In this document: one piece after another, positions 1 through 5,000 of the stretch
How the letters are laid out: each line of letters starts with the position of its first letter
Position numbering within the stretch: the stretch's first letter is position 1
DNA from: SAR324 cluster bacterium
Lineage (GTDB): Bacteria; Bdellovibrionota; UBA2361; JAAZON01
Direction: 5' to 3'
DNA: 5,073 nucleotides
Assembly (NCBI GenBank): GCA_012797725.1
Contig: JAAZON010000263.1
Coordinates: forward strand, 1-5,073
Position numbers and translations under genes: made by a program
Notes under the pieces: model-generated
The model's database searches: none
The model's input: the letters and a program-made list of their open reading frames with translations, nothing else
Told to the model about the DNA's origin: nothing

Positions 1-198
1 ACGAAGTATAGTTCCTGCAAGAGGCATGCGCAGATCTGCACGCTGGCTCGCAAGACTCTCAGCCGCATCTTTTAGCAATGAACCATGTTCAGCGTCGTTT
101 TCGAGGTAGTTCCCGGCTTCAATACCATCCAACAGAACTGCCACAGCAACAAGAGCCTGTTGACGCAAAGGAAGCTCTCTTAATCTTTTCGTGTCCAT
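1..198 (-). CDS. Partial unknown protein encoded directly after sctJ (N-terminal 66 residues)
   Basis: This reading frame starts with ATG at 198-196 and stays open to the left edge, so only the N-terminus is visible and the protein is truncated by the window. The product begins MDTKRLRELPLRQQALVAVA. It is mostly predicted helix with mixed charge, and has no signal peptide or obvious membrane segment, so it is probably cytoplasmic. The start overlaps the last 19 nt of the SctJ gene in another frame and is preceded by an AGGGG-type ribosome binding site, which makes translational coupling likely. I do not recognise the family. In many T3SS operons the genes after sctJ encode cytoplasmic sorting-platform parts (SctK, SctL) or other apparatus proteins, so such a role is possible, but only by position. 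The unbroken frame, the coupling and the good binding site make it a real gene. Confidence 0.75.
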   Translation of the reverse strand, partial: MDTKRLRELPLRQQALVAVAVLLDGIEAGNYLENDAEHGSLLKDAAESLASQRADLRMPLAGTILR

Positions 199-1085
199 TC
201 CACCCCTGTTAAATCAAGGTCTGAAGCTTTAGCTTCTTCGACTCGTCGTCCATTTACTCTTGTTACCTTAGGCACTAAATCATGACGATCATATGGCCGA
301 TGTGCCTGAATATAATACCCATACCAATATCCAACTATCACTCCTATAAAAGCACAAGCAATAAGCAAACCCACAAGAGCAAGGGCTAAACTTGTATAAT
401 CATCTTTTGGCACTCTCCACCATCCAAGGAATGAAGCAAGCGCAAGGGGTATAGGCCTTCCCTTTATGTTCAACACTCCTATTTCTTCAGCCAAGGCATC
501 TGCTGCATAACTCCGATGCATAGAAACCATTATTTGTTCTGTTTCTATCCCTGGCAACACTTGTCTTGCAAGTGTGATTAACTCTTCCTTTGATAATCCT
601 TTTCTGAAATCCCCTTCTAATACGACTGAAACTGATGGTTTAGCTCCTTCTGGCAAAAAGTTCTGTCGCACAACAACTCGAGCTGAATAAACACCCGGAA
701 GATTCATAAGCAGTTTCTCAAGCTGAACTGCAAGGGCTCTATCAAGTTTCAATTGATCTATGTCTCTTGATCCTGGAAGAAGCCCCTGATTCGAAAGAAG
801 ATCCTCTAATGACGCTTCGCCTCGTTGAAGTAATCCCTTTTCGTCAATTAATGCAGCGGCCTCGCCCCTATCACTGCGGTCGACCCAAACGGCAAAGTTT
901 CCTTTTCCTCCACCTTCTTTTTTAGAAACAGAAGCTATTCCATGAGCGTTAAGGACTGCAACCATGTGATTAGCCTGGGCTTGATCTAGACCACTCCCAA
1001 TTTGCTCTCCTTGACAGGCTAAAAGCAGTGCACAAGAGAGAAAAAAGCAAATCTTTAAAGACGCATCACGGATGGAAGCTTGCAT
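180..1085 (-). CDS. sctJ: SctJ/YscJ/PrgK-family inner-membrane ring lipoprotein of a type III secretion-like system
   Basis: This 301-residue protein belongs to the family that builds an inner-membrane ring of non-flagellar T3SS and is related to flagellar FliF. A hydrophobic signal segment (about 10-23) ends in a lipobox, LLAC, with Cys24 as the lipidation site. The first ring-building module (about 28-88) contains LNAHGIASVSKKEGG and VWVDRSD. The second (about 108-190) has the family-typical LPGVYSARVVV at 129-139, the P-SVSVVLEG strand near 150-158, and LPGIETEQIMVSM at 177-189. A transmembrane helix follows (about 231-256), then a basic cytoplasmic tail of about 45 residues. The length is above YscJ and PrgK (roughly 250) and nearer chlamydial CdsJ. 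The ATG at 1085 is the only start that keeps the signal peptide. It lies 5 bp after the preceding stop, and its own Shine-Dalgarno is weak, so coupling is likely. Family assignment is firm; that the system secretes is inferred. Confidence 0.9.
   Translation of the reverse strand: MQASIRDASLKICFFLSCALLLACQGEQIGSGLDQAQANHMVAVLNAHGIASVSKKEGGGKGNFAVWVDRSDRGEAAALIDEKGLLQRGEASLEDLLSNQGLLPGSRDIDQLKLDRALAVQLEKLLMNLPGVYSARVVVRQNFLPEGAKPSVSVVLEGDFRKGLSKEELITLARQVLPGIETEQIMVSMHRSYAADALAEEIGVLNIKGRPIPLALASFLGWWRVPKDDYTSLALALVGLLIACAFIGVIVGYWYGYYIQAHRPYDRHDLVPKVTRVNGRRVEEAKASDLDLTGVEWTRKD
203..207 (-). promoter_or_regulatory. Ribosome binding site inside the end of sctJ
   Basis: On the minus strand AGGGG (continuing as AGGGGTGG) lies 4 nt before the ATG at 198. 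It sits within the last codons of the SctJ gene, and this decides the start of the overlapping downstream frame. Confidence 0.55.
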
Positions 1086-1090
1086 AGTTT

Positions 1091-2593
1091 TTACTTTTCC
1101 CCCACATGGGCAATCAGTGATACCAAGAATTCGATATCACCAAAACGAATCCAGTCCCCATGACTAACTCGAAATGGATCTATCTCCCTTTGATATGAAT
1201 CGGCTGCCTGCCCTCTGAAAAATACTCCCCTATCGCTCATTAGATCTTGAACCATGACCCCATTCATTCCAACAATAACCAGAGCATGAGGTGTAGAGAC
1301 ACTTGGATCATCTATAATAAAATCATTTGCCTTCAATCCATCACGGGTTGCAAAGTACCTTCCTTCTCTCAACTCAACAGATACTCCATCTTGATCCGCA
1401 TAATTAACCAACCAGCCTACTAAGCGACCTTTCTTAACCTCTTGAGGACGCACAACTTCACCTGCTGATCCGCGACCTATATTAACTGCGCGGCTTGATA
1501 CATTTGGTGTCTCCATATTTTTTTCACCTCCAACCATAGTAGTTTCCCTTGAAAAAACCTTAATCTCTTTCTTCTCCACAACTTCCTCTGGGCGCGACTC
1601 CTCAGAATCTTTCAAAACTCCTTTCTTGTTTTGAGTTTCATCAAGTACTGAAACTTTATCTTCAGTAACTTCTTGAGATGTTGAGTGCTCCTCCGACACT
1701 CCTATTTCCCCAATCGACTGGACTGTTTTTATCTCTGCTTTCTTCTTCCCAAAAGACAAACCTCCTCCTTTAGGTCTTGAACCACTCTCAATAACCACTC
1801 GCGGATTGTATGGCTCTTTTTTGGCAGTTAAGCCCTGAAAACTAGTTTGAGCTGTTTTTGGCTCCGAGTCTTTCTTGTCATCTGAAGCCCTTGAACCGGC
1901 AACAGGGGGTATTCCTGAATGAAGACCAAAGGGCGGTGCTTTACTTGGCTCTTTTGACCCATCCTCGGATGGGACATTTACAGAGGGCGTTTCGGTGGTT
2001 TTTCTCGCTTGGTTTTCACTTACTTTTAATTCCTCCGTGGCCACGGTCTTATCAACAGAGTCTTCTGATAAAACCTCTTCGGTTTCATCTAATTCATCTT
2101 CATCAAGAAAATCATCATCAAAAAATTCCTCTTCATCATCTGACAGAAATTCTTCCATCTTATCTTCAATAGATCCCTCTTCATCTTCATCAACATCATC
2201 CAGATAATCACTTAATGGATCCTCATAATCGTCACTACCTTCTTCAGAATCCAGGAGATCCATCAACTCTTCAGAGTCTTTTTCCTCCTTTGACTCAGTC
2301 TTATCCAGTGACTTGCTAATTTCTCTTGGTATAACCTCAGTTGGAACAGGGCTGAAAGTATCGGCTGAAGCTTCCTCTCGGATCTGGTTCACTGCCGAAG
2401 TCATTTCTTGCTGCTGTTCAGACACAGTTCGCTGCCGAACTCGCTTGTTCTTTTCTTTCGTGTCCGTTTGATCACCCTGCCTAAGTGTATCTAGTGCCAC
2501 ACCGCACATTCTGCAACGGGCTGATGCTGCTGGCACCAAACTATGACATGAGGGACACCTTACAAACGTTATTTCTGTGCTATCCGAAGACAT
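1091..2593 (-). CDS. Zinc-ribbon, acidic-linker, FHA-domain protein, putative T3SS-associated phospho-adaptor
   Basis: This 500-residue protein has three parts. Residues 13-30 form a rubredoxin-like zinc ribbon with CPSC (Cys13, Cys16) and CRMC (Cys27, Cys30). Residues about 40-385 look disordered, including a highly acidic stretch (101-180, 43 Asp/Glu of 80), followed by Ser/Thr/Lys/Pro-rich sequence with several ETP and ETT sites. The C-terminal FHA domain (about 390-495) shows TRDGLKANDF, the Ser-x-x-His pair (Ser433, His436, in VSTPHA), the DL-S segment, and HGDWIRFGDIEFLV as the last strands. The usual NGT loop is changed to DRGVFF. There is no signal peptide or membrane helix, so it should be cytoplasmic. 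FHA domains bind phosphothreonine. The gene lies between a membrane-anchored FHA protein and SctJ, which suggests an adaptor for the secretion base, but that role is inferred. The start is fixed by AAGGAG 7 nt upstream. Confidence 0.85.
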   Translation of the reverse strand: MSSDSTEITFVRCPSCHSLVPAASARCRMCGVALDTLRQGDQTDTKEKNKRVRQRTVSEQQQEMTSAVNQIREEASADTFSPVPTEVIPREISKSLDKTESKEEKDSEELMDLLDSEEGSDDYEDPLSDYLDDVDEDEEGSIEDKMEEFLSDDEEEFFDDDFLDEDELDETEEVLSEDSVDKTVATEELKVSENQARKTTETPSVNVPSEDGSKEPSKAPPFGLHSGIPPVAGSRASDDKKDSEPKTAQTSFQGLTAKKEPYNPRVVIESGSRPKGGGLSFGKKKAEIKTVQSIGEIGVSEEHSTSQEVTEDKVSVLDETQNKKGVLKDSEESRPEEVVEKKEIKVFSRETTMVGGEKNMETPNVSSRAVNIGRGSAGEVVRPQEVKKGRLVGWLVNYADQDGVSVELREGRYFATRDGLKANDFIIDDPSVSTPHALVIVGMNGVMVQDLMSDRGVFFRGQAADSYQREIDPFRVSHGDWIRFGDIEFLVSLIAHVGEK

Positions 2594-2600
2594 CTTTCAA

Positions 2601-2606
2601 CTCCTT
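2601..2606 (-). promoter_or_regulatory. Ribosome binding site of the zinc-ribbon/FHA gene
   Basis: Minus-strand AAGGAG lies 7 nt before the ATG at 2593, in the 28-bp gap after the upstream FHA gene. It is the strongest Shine-Dalgarno in the window and fixes the start that keeps the zinc ribbon. Confidence 0.8.
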
Positions 2607-2621
2607 CTAAAAACTAATTAA

Positions 2622-3989
2622 TCAACCTCCGAAGAAAACCGGTTTTAATAACAACAATAAAAGACAAAGGAACATCAACACAAACCCAATCACAACATAA
2701 AACGAGCGACGTGCTTTATCATCAAGATCACGCAACGAGATTAAGGACTTTTTTATTGGCCCTATGTTATAATCCGCTGACAAATCATTTGAAGACCCCT
2801 TGGGTTCAATTCCCACAAGGCTTCGCATCTGCCCTGGCTGAATACTTTTCGTACCTCTGCTGCTTCTTGAAGCCTTCTGGGTGCGACGATCTGCAAAGAT
2901 AAGAGAAGCCCCATTAGATTCCAAAAATATTCTTTCTTGTTCTTCATTGAAGCAAATCGCCACTGTCACACCTGCACCAAAGTCCAAGACTTTAGGTTCA
3001 GAATGAATGGACAAGCTATCACCTCTTTCAAGAACTCCCTCTTCATAATATGTACCGTTGGTACTTTGGTCTTTAACGATAATCTCGTTATCATGAGATC
3101 TTGATATCAAACAATGAGTTCGCGAAACATGCGGAACCCCCAGTGACATATCACTCGCTGGGTCTCTTCCTATTTTTATGGTGGAATTTTGTGGAATCAC
3201 AACTCTTGATGGCCTAGCCCTTTCAGATACACATATGAGAGCTGGATATGCTCGCCTTGGTGGGGGAAGTGCAGTTCCAGTTTTGCCAGTCGAAATATTC
3301 ATTACAGATTCAACCATTTCATCAGAGTCGACCGCAACGATAGAAATTTCCCTGCCAAGCACTAATGGGACACCAGCGTTAATATAAGTCTTAGTTCCGA
3401 TCTGCTGACCATTCAAAAACGTACCATTCGTAGAACCTAAATCTTCGATCCAAAACTCTCCCTTTTCAAATCCCATCTTTGCATGTTGGCTTGAAATCTC
3501 GGGGGAATCTAATCTCACAACGCATTGATTTGAACGGCCTATCAAAATCTCTTGCTTCTGCGAGAATGATATCATCATTGGATTCTGGCCAAGAACCATG
3601 ACAGCGGGAAAAACTGGGCCAGTCGAAGCAGAAGCAGATTGTAGAATTCTCACACCCGCACGATCCGGGGGTTCACTATCGCGGAGAAGAAGGTCTATGT
3701 CCAAAGCTTGTATGAAGAGTTCTAAATCAGCGATCCTTAATGAAGTCGAATTATGTTGCAGACTATCAGATAGACCTAGGGATTCTATTACCCTAGAAGA
3801 TCCAAGAAATTTACATCTAAAGCTTCTTCCCCTTTCACGAATAACACGCAGCTCGATATTGTGTTCCTTCATGTCTTCAATTACGACATGAGCAAAATCG
3901 GATGCACCAATGACCACTTGGGGCCTGCGTACCAGGATTGTCTCTGGCTGAGAAACACCATCATTAAAATCAATCTCTAAAGCAAACAT
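2622..3989 (-). CDS. Tail-anchored multi-FHA protein, candidate SctD-like cytoplasmic ring or adaptor component
   Basis: This 455-residue protein is the first large gene of the leftward operon. Residues about 1-100 form a degenerate FHA-like fold (VVIGASDF, with Ala replacing the usual Arg, and no Ser-x-x-His). The second domain (about 128-220) is canonical: IGRS at 150-153, Ser167/His169 in ISSQHA, and DLGSTNGTFLNG at 183-194. The third (about 250-345) is also canonical: IGRD at 273-276, VSRTH at 288-292, and DQSTNGT at 307-313. A polar linker (about 360-428) leads to one hydrophobic helix (about 430-449) and a tail of only a few residues. With no N-terminal signal, the FHA domains should face the cytoplasm as a tail-anchored protein. 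SctD proteins join cytoplasmic FHA-fold domains to a membrane helix but add a large periplasmic part that is absent here. The SctD relation is therefore only suggested by neighbourhood and fold. The start is preceded by AGAGG at 9 nt. Confidence 0.88.
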   Translation of the reverse strand: MFALEIDFNDGVSQPETILVRRPQVVIGASDFAHVVIEDMKEHNIELRVIRERGRSFRCKFLGSSRVIESLGLSDSLQHNSTSLRIADLELFIQALDIDLLLRDSEPPDRAGVRILQSASASTGPVFPAVMVLGQNPMMISFSQKQEILIGRSNQCVVRLDSPEISSQHAKMGFEKGEFWIEDLGSTNGTFLNGQQIGTKTYINAGVPLVLGREISIVAVDSDEMVESVMNISTGKTGTALPPPRRAYPALICVSERARPSRVVIPQNSTIKIGRDPASDMSLGVPHVSRTHCLISRSHDNEIIVKDQSTNGTYYEEGVLERGDSLSIHSEPKVLDFGAGVTVAICFNEEQERIFLESNGASLIFADRRTQKASRSSRGTKSIQPGQMRSLVGIEPKGSSNDLSADYNIGPIKKSLISLRDLDDKARRSFYVVIGFVLMFLCLLLLLLKPVFFGG

Positions 3990-3998
3990 CCGAAAAAG

Positions 3999-4003
3999 CC
4001 TCT
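3999..4003 (-). promoter_or_regulatory. Ribosome binding site of the multi-FHA gene
   Basis: Minus-strand AGAGG lies 9 nt before the ATG at 3989. The spacing is slightly long but usable. No better in-frame start exists nearby, and the first FHA-like strand begins right at the N-terminus. Confidence 0.5.
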
Positions 4004-4029
4004 AGTGCAAACTTTATTGCTTTGTTCTT

Positions 4030-4059
4030 GAAGACATCAAAGAAAGCTTTTGTGACTTC
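4030..4059 (-). repeat. Imperfect inverted repeat in the operon leader
   Basis: A 30-bp imperfect dyad has outer arms GAAG and CTTC, inner matches CA/TG and AAA/TTT, and mismatches between them. It lies about 40-70 nt before the multi-FHA start. If transcribed it could form a weak leader hairpin, or it could be a protein site. Such dyads also arise by chance. Confidence 0.25.
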
Positions 4060-4107
4060 ATTTAACTAGATCGAAAGATCAGACAATCTTTAGGTCGACA
4101 CTCCCAA

Positions 4108-4236
4108 TCACAGTTGTGCAAAGTCAGTTCGCGTTGAAGAAACAAGAATCTTCATATCTTGTCTTCCATCAACAGATAATACCTGTGCAGAGTATAAGAA
4201 TATGAAATAACATAATAAGATCCACAATTTTAGCAT
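4108..4236 (-). CDS. Possible 42-residue exported peptide or remnant N-terminus upstream of the operon
   Basis: A small ATG-to-TGA frame in the spacer, on the operon strand, encodes 42 residues. It begins with Lys3, then a hydrophobic run (about 4-15), then LYSAQ, giving a plausible signal peptidase I site after Ala17. About 25 polar residues follow (QVLSVDGRQDMKILVSSTRT and a few more). There is no lipobox. No clear Shine-Dalgarno precedes the ATG, only GAG directly next to it, so translation is uncertain. A shift to the neighbouring frame at the TGA would add about ten residues (VIGSVDLKIV) before another stop, so a decayed gene is an alternative to a real small secreted peptide. It ends 118 bp before the multi-FHA gene. 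It resembles nothing I recognise, and a chance hydrophobic frame in AT-rich DNA is quite possible. Confidence 0.3.
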   Translation of the reverse strand: MLKLWILLCYFIFLYSAQVLSVDGRQDMKILVSSTRTDFAQL

Positions 4237-4256
4237 CTCGAACAAAAAGATCTAAA
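4227..4256 (-). promoter_or_regulatory. Weak candidate promoter for the leftward operon (extended -10)
   Basis: On the minus strand TAAAAT (4232-4227) is preceded by TGC, giving an extended -10 element. A poor -35, TTTAGA (4256-4251), lies 18 bp upstream. It would start transcription near 4220, giving a leader of about 230 nt before the multi-FHA gene. The element overlaps the first codons of the 42-codon frame, so it could not serve that frame. AT-rich DNA yields such matches easily. Confidence 0.25.
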
Positions 4257-4263
4257 TTTAAAA

Positions 4264-4274
4264 GAGGGTCCCTC
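4264..4274. repeat. Perfect 11-bp dyad GAGGGTCCCTC, possible operator
   Basis: GAGGG and CCCTC are perfect inverted arms around one T. The GC-rich site stands out in AT-rich surroundings between the two weak minus-strand promoter candidates. The one-base centre rules out a normal RNA hairpin with full arms, so a dimeric DNA-binding protein site is the likelier reading. The regulator is unknown. Confidence 0.3.
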
Positions 4275-4343
4275 CAAGGCTTCACAATAACAACTTGCGT
4301 TTTATTTTTTGATGGAACTAATTAAGTCACTAAAGCATCTTCA

Positions 4344-4371
4344 TTTATAGTTAGAGAAATCAGCTTGTAAG
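4344..4371 (-). promoter_or_regulatory. Alternative weak candidate promoter on the operon strand
   Basis: Minus-strand CTTACA (4371-4366) and TATAAA (4349-4344) are 16 bp apart and match the sigma70 consensus at 4/6 and 5/6. Transcription would begin near 4337, upstream of both the 42-codon frame and the multi-FHA gene. This is the only candidate found that could express both, but the support is consensus match alone. Confidence 0.25.
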
Positions 4372-4389
4372 ATTCTCAAATGTTGTTGT

Positions 4390-4418
4390 TTGGGTGCTCG
4401 TGTAGACTTAGCTATTAT
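4390..4418 (+). promoter_or_regulatory. Weak candidate promoter for the receiver gene
   Basis: TTGGGT (4390-4395) and TATTAT (4413-4418) are separated by 17 bp. The -10 matches consensus at 5/6; the -35 has only the TTG part. A start near 4425 would leave a leader of about 60 nt before the ATG at 4484. Confidence 0.3.
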
Positions 4419-4473
4419 TATATTTTGATTAAATAGCTTTATTGGGAAACTAGTATAGGTCTTCGAAAGCAAT

Positions 4474-4478
4474 AGGAG
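4474..4478 (+). promoter_or_regulatory. Ribosome binding site of the receiver gene
   Basis: AGGAG lies 5 nt before the ATG at 4484, and supports this start. Confidence 0.75.
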
Positions 4479-4483
4479 AAAGC

Positions 4484-4852
4484 ATGACTGAGCATAATAA
4501 AAAAATCTTAATTATTGATGATGATGTGACTGCCCTTGATATTGTTGACTTTCTCTTCGAGGATAAAGGTTTTGAAGTTATAAGGAGAGCTGATGGAATC
4601 TCAGCTCTTGAATGTGTAGATGAAGAACAGCCTAATATAATTCTTATCGACCTTATGATGCCTAAGATGAATGGACAGGAGTGCGTTCGTCAGATTCGAG
4701 CAAAAGGATTAACTTTACCAATAGTAGCTTTTACTGCTCTTGACGATCCTGAGGTGCATCAAGAAGCTCTGGAGGCTGGCTGTAATTTGGTGCTTACAAA
4801 ACCATGCAAGCCAACAATTTTAGTGGAACATATTGAGAAGTTTCTCAATTAA
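4484..4852 (+). CDS. Stand-alone CheY-like response regulator (receiver domain only)
   Basis: This 122-residue protein is one receiver domain with no output domain. The acidic pocket is Asp12-Asp13-Asp14 after strand 1 (KKILIIDDD), the phosphoacceptor is Asp56 in IILIDLMMPKMNG, the switch threonine is Thr84 in VAFTA, and the conserved lysine is Lys106 in LTKP. All catalytic residues are present, so it should accept phosphate from a histidine kinase or phosphotransfer protein. The position usually filled by Tyr or Phe, three before the lysine, is Val103, unlike CheY. The length is normal for CheY/Spo0F/DivK-type proteins, and the partner cannot be told from sequence. It is divergent from the FHA/sctJ operon, separated by 494 bp, and followed by its own terminator, so it is a single-gene unit. 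A functional link to the secretion genes is unproven. Confidence 0.93.
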   Translation: MTEHNKKILIIDDDVTALDIVDFLFEDKGFEVIRRADGISALECVDEEQPNIILIDLMMPKMNGQECVRQIRAKGLTLPIVAFTALDDPEVHQEALEAGCNLVLTKPCKPTILVEHIEKFLN

Positions 4853-4891
4853 AAATTTAAATTGGATTAGGAATCAGAAGGGTAGAGAAAG

Positions 4892-4928
4892 AAAAGGGCT
4901 AGCATTAAATTGCTGTCTCTTTTTGTTT
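4892..4928 (+). terminator. Rho-independent terminator after the receiver gene
   Basis: The stem runs GGG-C-TAGCA (4896-4904), loop TTAAAT (4905-4910), TGCTG-T-CTC (4911-4919), with one C/T mismatch and two G-T wobbles. A T-rich tail TTTTTGTTT (4920-4928) follows. The preceding AAAA (4892-4895) can extend the stem with the T tract. It starts 40 nt after the stop codon and should end the receiver transcript. Confidence 0.75.
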
Positions 4929-4963
4929 CAGTTTGGGGACTTAGAAAATCTGTTCTCGGGATT

Positions 4964-5000
4964 GGTTAAGCCGAAAAAGCTGACCCGTTAGCGGTTAAGC
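4964..5000 (+). repeat. Short direct repeat GGTTAAGC
   Basis: GGTTAAGC occurs at 4964-4971 and at 4993-5000, a 29-bp period. Both copies are followed at different distances by a GAAAA-AGC-like string (4973-4980 and 5008-5014). The flanks otherwise diverge. The 145 bp from 4929 to the right edge hold no other recognisable feature apart from a loose 7-bp dyad (5011-5038) and an inverted copy of GAAAAGC at 5060-5066. Confidence 0.35.

Larger units (their letters stand above)
3990..4483. other. Divergent AT-rich regulatory spacer
   Basis: This 494-bp spacer lies between the leftward FHA/sctJ operon and the rightward receiver gene, so both promoters should be in it. It holds the 42-codon minus-strand frame (4236-4108), weak sigma70-like promoter candidates on both strands, an 11-bp perfect dyad at 4264-4274, and an imperfect dyad at 4030-4059 (outer arms GAAG and CTTC). 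No tRNA or other RNA gene could be recognised by eye. Confidence 0.7.

Noticed and set aside
1858..2207. Plus-strand frames, including a serine-rich one, opposite the zinc-ribbon/FHA gene
   Set aside because: They are antisense shadows. The serine-rich frame simply mirrors the Asp/Glu codons (GAT, GAA) of the acidic linker. They have no recognisable domains.
2711..2947. Plus- and minus-strand short frames within the end of the multi-FHA gene
   Set aside because: They lie in other frames of a gene with clear FHA domains and membrane helix, and show no motif of their own.
3178..3891. Plus-strand frames opposite the FHA domains
   Set aside because: They are antisense to well-conserved GR, SxxH and NGT motifs of the real gene and carry no recognisable product.
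4070..4081. GATC-GAAA-GATC hairpin with a GNRA-type loop
   Set aside because: Only four base pairs, not extendable by its flanks, and GATC is self-complementary, so chance is sufficient.
4380..4436. 18-codon plus-strand frame (ATG at 4380) ahead of the receiver gene, as a leader peptide
   Set aside because: It has no Shine-Dalgarno, and the best candidate promoter for the receiver lies inside it, so it would not be on that transcript.
4964..5000. Integron attC site suggested by GTTAAGC matching GTTRRRY
   Set aside because: No paired RYYYAAC core at a suitable distance with complementary arms, and no cassette-like gene layout. The two copies are direct, not inverted.
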